Part shown: positions 34,446 to 45,182 of the stretch, piece after piece
Numbering within the stretch: position 1 is the first letter of the stretch
Layout: every line of letters begins with the position of its first letter
Assembly: GCA_016630905.1 (NCBI GenBank)
Contig: WBMQ01000006.1
Location: forward strand, 1,116,001 to 1,180,000
Direction of reading: 5' to 3'
Source of the DNA: Capillidium heterosporum
Lineage: Eukaryota > Entomophthoromycota > Entomophthoromycetes > Entomophthorales > Capillidiaceae
DNA: 64,000 bases
Translations under genes and position numbers: made by a program
Notes under the pieces: model-generated
Told to the model about the DNA's origin: nothing
What the model saw: the letters and a program-made list of their open reading frames with translations, nothing else
Databases searched by the model: none

Positions 34446-35672
34446 GTTGTTGAAGTTGTAAATTAATTAAGTTTATATAAAATTGAAATTAATTAAGGTA
34501 AAGTTGGATTTGAAGTGGACGTCAGGTCGAAGTTAAATGGCAGCTGGGATACAAACTATATACAACGAAGTTAACCTTGGATAAAGTTAGTTGAAGTCCA
34601 ATTCGACTGTAAACCTAGATTTTATGAGAGGATAAACTTGGACCTCCACCTACTTTATGCTTTGGCGTAGCTACCACCAAATGGAACCTTTAACCAAAGC
34701 TGATTGGCGGCTATTTTAGGTTTCCATACCAAGAGATTGGATCCCTCCTTCCAAAGCTTTGTAAGCACTTTGATATCAAACTTCACCACTTTTAATTTTA
34801 GTGGAATCCCTCCAAAGAAATGATTGGCTGTGGGAAAATTGATAAACTTTGCAATTTGGACTAAAGTGGAAGAATTTAGTTGTGATTGATGAATTTCTCC
34901 ATAACCTTGCGCTGAGTTGATAAGTGCAATATATTGGGATTTGTGATAACAGGGATATGTAGATGTTGTAGGAGGAAGGGATCCTATGTTTAAGCGAACG
35001 GGTTGACCCATAAAGTTGGTAAAACCAACGAACTATATTGCATACTGCTATTTTCAAAGGTAAACGTGGTCTAATATTCATCTACCTTGACTGTTCGGAC
35101 TTACTATTGAAATGCTAAGTGCAAACCTACGTAGCTTACTGTCCAAACACATTTCTAAAAAGTAAACTCCAACAAGGGAACTAGAACTTTATATCACTTT
35201 GAAACAGCTCTTCAATCGAAATATAGACATCAACGTGCCCATCCTAAATCTTTAATTTAGGTGATCTGGTATGTTTATTTATTGCAGTTCCTTGGACTTA
35301 TACCAACAATTTTAGAAAACTCGATAAAAGATCCATTTTTAACTTTCATAACAACTATTTATAACTATATTTATTTTTAGATATATATTTCCAAAAATCT
35401 TGTTAGTTGGTAATCTATTGTATATCGAACGTCAGACATCAGATGGTTCTAAGTGCTCCTTCAAAACGTATAGTACTCTATTTTATTCGTATGGGGTGAT
35501 ATGTGAGCCCAGGAAAACTGCTTATAGGGTATGGCATTCAAGTTCTAAATATGTTACTAAGTTCATCTATAGAAAATAAAGATACGAAAAATATAGCAAG
35601 TTGAGTAAAGCAAATTTCTAGATGTAATCCAATATATATTTTTCCTAAAATGCAATATTCTAATAAAAATAT
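34446..35672. other. Intergenic with one possible small ORF
   Basis: Upstream region of chitin synthase. It holds a 118-codon minus-strand ORF (34655-35011, listed separately). The rest is AT-rich without features. Confidence 0.45.
34655..35011 (-). CDS. Hypothetical 118-residue protein or relic
   Basis: ATG-started minus-strand frame with ordinary amino-acid composition (MGQPVRLNIGSLPPTTST at the start, NHFFGGIPLKLKVVKFDIKV in the middle, WLKVPFGGSYAKA at the end). No signal peptide, helix or family is recognised. It is less AT-rich than the flanks, which favours present or past coding. It lies upstream of, and in the same orientation as, the chitin synthase gene, and could be the remnant of a longer gene. 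Confidence 0.35.
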   Translation of the reverse strand: MGQPVRLNIGSLPPTTSTYPCYHKSQYIALINSAQGYGEIHQSQLNSSTLVQIAKFINFPTANHFFGGIPLKLKVVKFDIKVLTKLWKEGSNLLVWKPKIAANQLWLKVPFGGSYAKA

Positions 35673-37153
35673 TTATTGTCCACAACCCAAAGCCTTCAAA
35701 GTAGTAGCCAATCGATCGATGCCCAGCAGAACCTTATCTAAATCGGCAAACGTAAAGCACAGTCTCAAGTATGGGGCACCAATTTCAGCATCACTAGAAA
35801 TACCGTTTGACTGAGTGATCTGCTTGGTGTCAAAGTACTTGCCCGGTACTAGAACCACTCCATTATCCACTAGCTTTTCAAATACTTGGTCCATGTAGCT
35901 CTTAGTACATCTCTCGTTTGAATTCAAGTTGGGGGTCAACCAGATGAACATACCAGCAACCGGTACATTATTCTTGAAGAGTTGAACCTCTTTATTGACC
36001 GCATCCAATTTGTTTAACGTCTCTTGCAAGCGAAACTGGAACTGGTACCGCAACTTCGCTACATGCAACTCAAACTTATTATTGGTATCAAAGGACCAAG
36101 TCTCCGTCAACAATTTAGCTAGGATCAGCTGGGAGTAACCAGAGGGTTGCTGGATGGTAACTTCATTGAAGTATCGTAACTTTTCAACTATGGGTTGCGG
36201 TCCTGTAATGAACCCACAGCGTAGCCCAGGAGCCAATATTTTGGAAAAGGTGTCGAAACGTAGGACTCTACCATCGCAATCTAAGGACAACAGCGAAGGC
36301 AGCAAATTAGAGAAACCGAATTGGGATACCAAAGTGTCTGAATCGGTAGGTACGGTGGAAGTTAAACCTATGTCGATGTTGGCGTTGAACTGTAAGAAAT
36401 AGTAGGGATCATCTTCTAAGATCAACAGATTATGCTTCTGACACACCTGGTAGAACTCTTTGCGGCGTTCAAGGGACATGGTTGCTCCGGTTGGATTTTG
36501 ACCACAGGGCACCTGCAGTATTAAAAAATAAACAAAAATGTATATGTGAAAATATTTACCGTATAGACAGCTTTACACCTATCCTTCTCCTCATGCTTGG
36601 AATTCCACTCTACAACTACTTTATCCAAACTTTGAGGCAACAACCCCTGTTCGTCAATCTGCACATCCAGTATATGCAATCCATAAGCTTTAAAAGTTTC
36701 CAAGGCGGTTGGATAGCACCATTCCGAACACAAGATAGGCTGCCCTTCATCTTTATCTAACAGCGTCAACAGACACTTGTACAGCGCATCAGTATTCCCT
36801 ACACTCGGTATACTACTCCAATCTGCGTACTGAGGCAAATGCAACTTTTTGATAAACTTGGTAAAGTACTGTTGGAGAGATTTGGTACCTAGACCAGTGC
36901 CATACTGTTGAAAGCTATCGATATTTAAATCACTTTCGGAGGAAGGAGTTGAAACGGTAGATGTAGTCAAGGTGTTGGTAACTGGATCCATAGTTTGGAA
37001 GCTTAGGCTTCTAATTGGGAAGCTATCGGTTCTTGGTAGCCCACTCGCTAAGTAGATGTTGTCGTCGTTAAGGTACTTCAACAGGGACTTTAAAGGGGAT
37101 ACTTGGCGAAGTTGGGCTTCCTTACTTAGAAATTGGTCAAAATTGCTTATCAT
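35673..37153 (-). CDS. PLP aminotransferase class I, Aro8/kynurenine-aminoadipate type
   Basis: Transfers amino groups of aromatic amino acids, kynurenine or 2-aminoadipate to 2-oxoglutarate (family roles; substrate not fixed by sequence). 477 residues in two exons, 37153-36560 and 36512-35673, with a 47-nt phase-0 intron. Landmarks are YLASGLPRTDSFP near the N-terminus, SVGNTDALYKCL, the QNPTGATMS motif at 203-211, LILEDDPYYFLQF at about 229-241, and the PLP-binding Lys289 in RFDTFSKILAPGLRCGF. Near the end is PYLRLCFTFAD with the carboxylate-binding Arg. A GTG at 37159 could extend the frame but ATG 37153 is the natural start. No targeting peptide is evident, so it is probably cytosolic. 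Confidence 0.94.
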
Positions 37154-38497
37154 CGTCACTGTCTGGCTGTTGGTATAACTCTTTGCTTCGTCTGTTTTTA
37201 AAAAGTAAGTGATATGAATTTAGTGTAGTATTTATAGGGCTTTGCGTTTCAACCATTCTTTGAAAAAAGGGAGGGTGAGTCATCGTTTATGTTTTGAAGC
37301 CTTTCGATGTAACGTGACTAGGGACAGCTATTATTTGATGAACCTATTTCAAAAACTTGGTGAATGAAAAGATAGACCACAAGTTGTCCGTGAAACGCTA
37401 TACATTAAATTTTTAGGCAAAATACCTTAAATTTGGCCTTAATCGTCTTCAACTTGGCTTTAATCAAAATAAAGATATCTATATGGGTATCTGTTGATGT
37501 CTTTTACATGGCCATTTTTCGATAGAATCCAGAATAGAAAGAAGCCTACTTTGTTTCAAAATTTAGTAAACTCAAATGCAACTTATTTAAACTTTTGTGT
37601 GCAGGCTCTACCACCATAAAAAATTTAAAAGGCAGCCCCAGCTTTTTAGTAGCAGTAGAGCCTTAGTATTTAATAGAACCTACTGTTAAATAGCATCAGT
37701 CTAGCATGCACATAATCTAGTATATACCAGTAATCGAGCTATACCGATATCTAACTGTATTTATAGAAAGGTTCGGTACTTCTTATATCTCCAATTAAAT
37801 TCAAGGGAAACGACAGAGTAGGGACAACCTTAATTGTCTACAAAGCCTAAATCAAATTAATCGAATCTAGTTAGCACACACATATGTACATTACTAGTGT
37901 AGTTCCGAATACTAGCTAACAATATATAATCCTAAGCTATACAAGTTTTCTCTACAAACTTGAGCTTTTTACTACTTTTATCGACTATATTGCATTTACA
38001 GCTACTCCGGCCCTAATTACTAGACCTACTTTTATAGCTAAATTTTAAAATAAAATTATTCAACTTGGAACAAAGCAATCCTTGAAACCTACCAAATTCA
38101 TACAAAAGGCTAAAATCTTTGGAAATTAAATGAACCTGATGTTATAAAGGAAAGGCAAGACACGGCAATCAAACTCTAATTAGTATAGATCCAAGAATAT
38201 TGATATAACGAGTACAGGTGGATTATAGAGCTTTATTGAGGAAATGGTATAGATTAGGAATTCAACTGAAATGAAAATGAAAACAAAAAAGACTGTACCG
38301 AGATAGTAACATACGTATATAAACCATAAAGAGAGTAGGAAATCGCAACAATTTTTAAATCTTTTTACAAAAGTAGGATGAGAACAAGGTGAAGCGATAG
38401 TGTGCCTTAGGTTAAGTATAGCGTTTATATATAATTTAGAAAGGTCGAGTCAACTTGCCGTAAACGTGAATGTAAAAGGTACAAGCGAACAAGTATA
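37154..38497. other. Intergenic, no gene seen
   Basis: AT-rich 1.3-kb spacer: aminotransferase promoter and 3' flank of the regulator gene. No supported feature. Confidence 0.5.
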
Positions 38498-40243
38498 TCA
38501 AATTTTAATGTCTTTAACCTGGAGGGACTTGGTGATAAGGGCTTGAGCAAGTAGAGCCATATGTACGTAGGTAGGTCGTGAACTCAACCTCTGCAACGAA
38601 TCCAACCCCTTCCTTAGGTGATCGTCATTGCTTCCATTTTGGGAGTAATGCTGGATGAGGAATACCATGGAGTTGGCTAGGAATTGTACGCGGTACATGT
38701 GGTAGGGCTCATCTCCCAAAGTCCTATCCAGGTCGATAACCTTACGCGCCGAGTAGAAGGCTTCCTGCAGTAGATCCTGGTTGATGATATTCTCTTTGAG
38801 TTCCCTGTTGTTCAAGCTTAGATCTCCGTGTAGGAAAACGTTGTACATGTCATGGTTGATGGAATGGAACTGGAGTTCAATTTGAATTATGCAGAGACGG
38901 ATGGTAGCGCTGATATTTGGGCCTACATTCAACCTTTTGAGGTAGAGAAAGGCGTAAATGAAGAAGACGAAGGTCTGCTTCAACTGGTCAGATAAGGTAC
39001 GCAGAGTAGTCGGTAGGCTGCGCTTGGGGCTAGAGTTCTTGTTAAGTCGGAATCTCAATAGATTCATGGTCTGTCGGATGGGTGCTATGAAGGCCATATA
39101 GTCGGTCAATAGGTCAAAGCATAGGCGATAGTGGCACCTACTATTTTCTATTAAATTCTTCATCCGATTCTCGTATTCGTTGGACTCATTGGAGTTCCAA
39201 GTTGCTGGTATAGTACAAAAGATCTTGGCTGAGATGTGATCTACATGGAGGAGGCAGTGGGTATCCATAGCCCAAGCTTGTAACGAATCAATATAGATAA
39301 CGCAGCTGTAAGCCAATTTCCGTTCATAGATAACGTGGCTGGGATACTTGTTGGTTGGTAGGTTGATGTGCAGACCTAAACAGTGGGACATGTCGACGAC
39401 AGCTCCATAAAATAATCCGGTAGACGTACCACTCCACTGGTAGCTCTGTAGTCCGTTCATAGTGACCAAAAAGGCTTGTAAGGTATCCAAGCTCACTTTA
39501 GTATAGTTCTTACGTAGCTCGGTAAGTAGCTGGTTCTGTAGACCTATACGAAATTTCTCATCCACCAAGTTGGGCAACAGTTTGAGACCTCTAGCCCAAA
39601 CTGCCATATTAAGGAGTTGGGATCGAGGTTGTTTCAAAAAGTCGTTCTCGGTGAATAGGGGTAAGAAGGGGTTGGCATATTTGAAGTAAGCTCGGATTGC
39701 TGGGAAGGTGGAGGAGTGGAGAGCCAAGTTCCCAGGAGTACTAGGCGCTTTGAAAAGCTTCATAGGTGGCAACTCATTCTGCTTAACAGTTGTAAATATG
39801 GACAGAAAGGTCTCCATTATGGGACCGTTGGTGTTGATGGAAGGGTTGAGATGGGACCACACCTTCAACATATGAACCCATCGAAACTGGTAGGCGTCGG
39901 CAACCTTCTGCAACGCGTTCTTTAGAACCGGTTGCACCTTTACTGACCGTTTCCTTCGTCTAGCGACTGTCGTCGTTGTTTCGGACTCTGATTTATTGGA
40001 CAAAGCTTTGACGTTGAAGGATGTCAGGTGGGAGAAGAAGTCGGGGTGGTTGCCCATAACTCGTCGGTTCTTGTGCTCCTTGGTGTAGGTGCACTTTATG
40101 TTCTTCCTCATACAGCTGGTACACCCTAAGACTGCTTTGCAACACCGAATCCTACTCTTGCAGCACTGGTCGCAGTTCCACATCGATCGCTCAACGAATT
40201 CATCCTCGTGTTTGCCGTTCGTTTCCAACTTCCTCGTGTCCAT
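38498..40243 (-). CDS. Zn2Cys6 fungal transcription factor
   Basis: DNA-binding regulator of 581 residues, single exon. The zinc cluster has Cys24, 27, 34, 41, 44 and 51 with spacing C-x2-C-x6-C-x6-C-x2-C-x6-C, exactly that of Gal4-type clusters, starting MWNCDQCCKSRIRCC. Arg-rich text around 95-101 (RRRKRS) may be a nuclear signal. Residues about 180-400 correspond to the fungal-specific regulator middle region (FKYANPFLPLFTENDFL and SHCLGLHINLP are typical). The target genes are unknown. It starts 671 nt from the divergent TLDc gene, so the two may share a promoter region. Confidence 0.93.
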   Translation of the reverse strand: MDTRKLETNGKHEDEFVERSMWNCDQCCKSRIRCCKAVLGCTSCMRKNIKCTYTKEHKNRRVMGNHPDFFSHLTSFNVKALSNKSESETTTTVARRRKRSVKVQPVLKNALQKVADAYQFRWVHMLKVWSHLNPSINTNGPIMETFLSIFTTVKQNELPPMKLFKAPSTPGNLALHSSTFPAIRAYFKYANPFLPLFTENDFLKQPRSQLLNMAVWARGLKLLPNLVDEKFRIGLQNQLLTELRKNYTKVSLDTLQAFLVTMNGLQSYQWSGTSTGLFYGAVVDMSHCLGLHINLPTNKYPSHVIYERKLAYSCVIYIDSLQAWAMDTHCLLHVDHISAKIFCTIPATWNSNESNEYENRMKNLIENSRCHYRLCFDLLTDYMAFIAPIRQTMNLLRFRLNKNSSPKRSLPTTLRTLSDQLKQTFVFFIYAFLYLKRLNVGPNISATIRLCIIQIELQFHSINHDMYNVFLHGDLSLNNRELKENIINQDLLQEAFYSARKVIDLDRTLGDEPYHMYRVQFLANSMVFLIQHYSQNGSNDDHLRKGLDSLQRLSSRPTYVHMALLAQALITKSLQVKDIKI

Positions 40244-40914
40244 ACTCTTTTAATCGAAGCTAAAATTAAATTAATGAAGCTAGGTTCCAATCACTTGCAG
40301 TATAAAAAGTTTATAAATGCACTTCCAATTTCACTTACTAAGACTTTGAGTTCTTTCCATTTTGGGGACGGTTCGACTCTAGGCCCAACGCTTACATATT
40401 TGTTCAAGTGGCGCCGGTTGGCCCAATCAGCTCCGATTTACATCTTCATAATTAGCTATCTTCTTGCCTATTCAACTCCAGCTGAGGTTTTACTCGGCTA
40501 TATGGAACTTGCATTTTTCCTATTCGAGTTGGAATCCCCATTGCAGGAAATCCGCATAATGGCCAGCAAAGATCGTTCTAAATTATATTTTGAGTTCTCA
40601 ACCTTACCTCCTGAAACATATTGCACTGTAGCAAAGATCTGATTATACAGCCAAGGGTGCGAGCCAACGAAATCAGGAAATGGTGGTTTAGACTGATCCA
40701 CTAAAGCTGTAAATGACATCGTTAATTTCGCGACACTGCTCATCAAAGTTTCAATTACTCGAAACGTCACCTATCAGAAGTGTAAAAGCAAGCCTACAGC
40801 CAATAGAATAACTTATATTTGCAGTTTGATTTCAAGTTAAAAATAGCCTTTCCCCTTTTGAGCTTGATCACATTTAAAGGGAAAGCAACTGAGAGCCAGG
40901 CCACCTCACACAGG
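40244..40914. other. Divergent intergenic region with unresolved small ORFs
   Basis: Between the regulator (minus) and the TLDc gene (plus). A minus-strand ORF (40498-40770; ATG possible at 40743, MSSVAKLTMSFTALVD) and a plus-strand ORF (40208-40642) overlap. The minus one reads more like protein and a second open stretch follows it downstream at about 40460-40555. That hints at a small multi-exon gene, but I could not find a convincing splice and recognise no family. Confidence 0.35.
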
Positions 40915-42692
40915 ATGGGTTCAAGTCAAAGTCAAGTTCAAGGTCAAGATAAAGAAGAGGAAAATAGGACCCGAAAACCTAGTTCGGGGGGAGTAAGCTT
41001 TAATGAAGAGATAAAGAAGCTGGGCTTAAGTTTTGTGTTGTCGACTTCATGTGTGCGAATCTTGGCTCAGAGATTCTATTATGACAACCTACCGACGAGA
41101 TTAAGCGATGCAAAATTAGCTGATGAACGCTTTAAAGTAAGTATAGTTAATTTTAAAGATCATTTTTGCATATACCATCTAGTTTTTCACATCCAATTTG
41201 CACTATGCTAAATGCTTTGTTTTATTTTATCTAGGATTTATTAAATGAATGTTGTCCCAATCACAATCTTTTTAATGAATTAATATTCACTCTATTCAAA
41301 GGTTTTTCTTACTGTATAGATCTCGATAGTTACGATTCGACTTGCAAAGGTTCTTTAAAGTTCGATACCGTAATTGAAGGGTTTAGCTTATTTACCCAAA
41401 AGCATCTTACAATAAAGGCAAAGTATAGGGAATCTTTAATAATTACCGCATTAGCTTATGGTTATCAAAGCCAACAGAGCTCATTCGATCCAGAAGGAGA
41501 ACCTGATTTATCTTTGAAAGGATTCACTTTACTTATCAACGGTATTTTAGATGGAGTCAACTTCATTTCGAAGCGCAATTTGTTTACCGATGAAGAGTTA
41601 ACCGGGCCTGACGGGTTTATCAGCTTAATGTTTTCTCCAGGAGGGCCTGAAGATGACGTTTCTAAGAGAACCAGGCCTACGCATCTAATACATGCCTTTT
41701 TAGAGAGTAACCTACCCTTATGGTGCAAGGTAATTGAAAATTATTTAAGCGGAGTGTTGGATGCCTTGGTTCAAACCTCTGTAAGGTCTCCAACTCCTCC
41801 CAAAATTTGGGAGATACTAAAAGTCAATCGGGATTTCATACCTTACTTGAACACCCCATCCCAAGTTTTAAGGAATAAGGAGTTAGCCTACTTGGCTTTG
41901 AATGTAGCAAGTCTGATTAAGCTTTCTTCGCCAAGGGACTCTTTTAGTTACAGATGGGATTGGGACCAGCTGTACTTAGCTTCAGAGCACGGATTTAGTA
42001 TGAATAGGTTTGAGACCCATGTCTTCAAATACCCTGGACCAACCTTACTTTTGCTACACTGCTCGGAGGCAAATAGCGACGAGGATGTCGTTTTTGGAGC
42101 CTACGTTGACCAACCTTGGAAGAATTCAAAATCGGCTTGGAGTGGAATTTCGACTCGTGTCTATCAACTGAGCCCCACATTTGAAACGTTCTTACCTTTC
42201 GAAGACACAAGTAGCTCCAATATCTTACCAACTCCACTGGTACTTTATGAAGCTTCCCAAGGTATCGGATTTGGTCCCATTTCCAACCCTTCCAATCTCT
42301 CTGCTTCCCGACGTAGATCGATGATCAATTCACTACCCTTCTTCTTTCATGTTGATTCCTCATTACAGTTCGTTACTATCAACAAAGAGAGCCTCACCAT
42401 GTCCATGAAGCCGCCTTTCAAGCCATCATCCTATTCCAATTCTGATAACGATCTCTCCCTCAAAGGGAAGCTTCCTGTAGTAGAGATCGAAGTCTATGGC
42501 CTAGCTCTAAAGTCAGCCGAAGCTCTCAAGAAACAGGAGTCAGAGTGGAAGTTTGATAGTGATGACGCTCAACGTAGGCAGAAGATCAACGCCTTAAGTA
42601 ACCCTAACGATCCTATGAACCGACAACTTCTCGTAATGGCTGGAGTTTTGGACGATGACAATCAAGCCCAAGCTAACTATAGGGCTCAGTGA
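40915..42692 (+). CDS. TLDc-domain protein with N-myristoylation motif (Rtc5/MEAK7-like)
   Basis: 559 residues in two exons, 40915-41136 and 41235-42692; the 98-nt phase-0 intron is long for this window. The N-terminus MGSSQSQVQ fits an N-myristoylation site (Gly2, Ser6), as in animal MEAK7. The N-terminal half is helical (SLIITALAYGYQSQ). The TLDc domain lies in the second half: WDQLYLASEHGFSMNRFETH, GPTLLLLHCSEAN, VVFGAYVDQPWKNS, and YEASQGIGFGPISN near the end. TLDc proteins associate with the V-ATPase (Rtc5, Oxr1) or the lysosomal mTOR pathway (MEAK7). A vacuole-surface role is therefore plausible but inferred. The C-terminal tail is polar. Confidence 0.9.
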
Positions 42693-45182
42693 GGTGTTTT
42701 ATTATTTTTTCATGATCTAATTGGGAGTAGTTGTAATTCTAATTGTGTATAATGTACAATAAGGTAAAGCTTCATAAATAAATCTGGATATATGATCGAG
42801 TTGAGCTATGTAAATCATAACCGAAATCTAAAATTTAGCAGTACTATAAGCTTTAGGATTCTATATTTGAATGATATAATCGCCTATTAAGTACAATTGT
42901 AAGTGGTAGTTTGATATTTCCATTTATTTGTTCGAAATCCTAGCAACTCTTAGAAAAACCTTACCCTTCATGATCAAACAGAGCATACAATGTAATTATT
43001 CGCATAAATCCAACGCGCTTTTTATATTATTTTTCATTTTATACAATAATATCTATGGCTAAGCTTTTAGCATACATGTTTCTCTGGATATAGCTTTTCA
43101 AACGTTGATATAAACGACAAAGTTCTTGCTAGCATGTCTACAAATAAAAATCCAAGTACAAATTATAAGATCCAAACAGCAAAGAAGTTTAGTAAAGAGA
43201 GGTATTAGGTTCTTTTTGAAACAGGCACTAAATCTCGGCCTCAATTGAAATAGCTATACAGAAGTGTTTTTTCAAGCTAATGGAAGAGTACTTTACTCCA
43301 TATCGTCGTCAACGTTGACAGTCGGAAATACAGACAACCTGCAATTAGTAGCTGATGTTCCTATATATTCTACATCTCAGTTCTTAATGAACAAAACCAA
43401 TGTTTACCTTTAGCAGTTTGAGAATTTGGTTTCTGAACCTTGCCCACAAATAAAGTATAACTTTGATGGAGGTTGCTTCAAAATAAATCGATAAATTTCA
43501 CTCTTTTATACAAGCATATAAAAATAAATTTACAGATATAATTCATATATATGTAGTAAGATATTTCGATATCGATTTAGATAAATTGGATTTAAAGTTA
43601 CTTTAATTTGCCAAAGTTAATATCACAATTTATACATATATTCAATTTACAAAAGTACCTTGTAAATATGTTTGTAGTGATCTTAGAGAAATACCTAAAG
43701 ATATTGTTTAAATAATTATAATTAGCAATGTAAAATTACAAGTTGATCAGACATAAAGCTTATTAGATTGGAGAATACGGTTTAAATTGATGAAGATGTT
43801 AAGCCATACATGTATTACTATCGTATATTTAAAGCTATATCTATTTATAAAAAGTACTAGTATCTAATATTTTCGTATAAAAAAATTTTCATCATCTATA
43901 AATAAATATAAAATATTGTGGAAATCAACATACCAAAGGTAAGATTCGATTAAATAATCGAATAGTAGCAAGTTTATTGTAAGTGTTTCATATTATTTAA
44001 TATAGCTAGTTTTTCAAATTACAAAGCAGATATAGAAGAAAATGTTTAGCTATAGGTAGTACTACCCACCTACAATTTAAAACGAAGTAAGCTTTACAAT
44101 AAAAATATATCTAGATCTATAAAAGCAAGCAATCTGATATTTTGCAATTTCTTGTATACTATTACTATATAAATGATTTCTGACCTACAGAAACTAATTT
44201 TATCGAGATAGGAGTAATCATTTCTGCCTAGCTCTGGTTGTATAATCTTTGGCACTTAATCTGAGCTGTTGCCATAACTTAGAGGCTATATGTTACAAAC
44301 CTACAGCAAACTTAATTAACGGCATCCTTGGCTTTCTACATATTCAAACTAGAGTTTGGAAGTATCTATCTGGGAATGATCCTACTTCTGCATAAATCTC
44401 TTACATTACATACAATATTCACTAGCAGCCTATCTCTAAATTGTTTATGTTCCCCTTCGTCCAGATGTTAGATATTGAACTTAATGAGATGTTCTAACTT
44501 AAGAAGCGCTTACTGCTAACTGAAGTTGGAACATAGCATTTAATACAACTAATAAATATATTTTGATATAGATGTATAATGTTTTATATTTTATATTTTA
44601 TCCAAGCTCAATGAAATTGCCTTATATATCAATGCAGCTTGAACGGAAATTCTAATAAATGGTTTATAGAACTAAAATAGATAGTTTAAAGTTACTGCTT
44701 TTTTATACTTATGCTCCATACCACTATATAAATTGAAATCCATAAGCTCATGCCTTAAGCTAGGATGTACTGTCTTTACAATTAGGCTGAAGCATATAGG
44801 CTAGCTGGTATTCAATTTATATTTTTTGACTGAGCTTGAAGTACACATATTTTCTTGTTTGTAAGAGTTTTCAAGCATCATTTGTATCAGTTCTTATCTG
44901 CGGTCTAAAACTATAACATCGAAATTAGTCCAGTACCTCTATTGAAGCTCTATCCAAAAATGAGAAAAAGTAACTACTTGAATGTTCCATCCCGTTATGA
45001 TATATATTTGAATTCGGGAGGAATAAATATACATTCAAATAAACTTAAATGTATGATATGTGCATGTTCCTAAATTCCGAGATATATATTCAAATAAATT
45101 AAGTTGTACAGCGTATGTATGTTCCTAAACATTGATATATAATGTTTTTAATAGCCGACATCTATACCCATCTTTTGATAAA
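42693..45182. other. Long intergenic region, repeat near its end
   Basis: About 2.5 kb, very AT-rich, no ORF worth noting. An imperfect repeat lies at 44986-45141 just before the lysine-rich gene (listed separately). Confidence 0.5.
44986..45141 (+). repeat. Imperfect tandem repeat, unit about 60-65 bp
   Basis: Two adjacent blocks share the order ATATATTCAAATAAA, TGTA, ATGTTCCTAAA, then ATATATA. The first starts near 45028 and the second near 45082. A partial third copy (ATGTTCC, GATATATATTTGAATTC) precedes them from about 44986. The block ends about 40 bp before the ATG of the secreted repeat protein, so it lies in its promoter or leader. Confidence 0.55.

Noticed and set aside
45132-45182. 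Longer N-terminus of the lysine-rich protein from a TTG
   Set aside because: Nuclear fungal genes start at ATG. The ATG at 45183 places the signal peptide exactly at the N-terminus.
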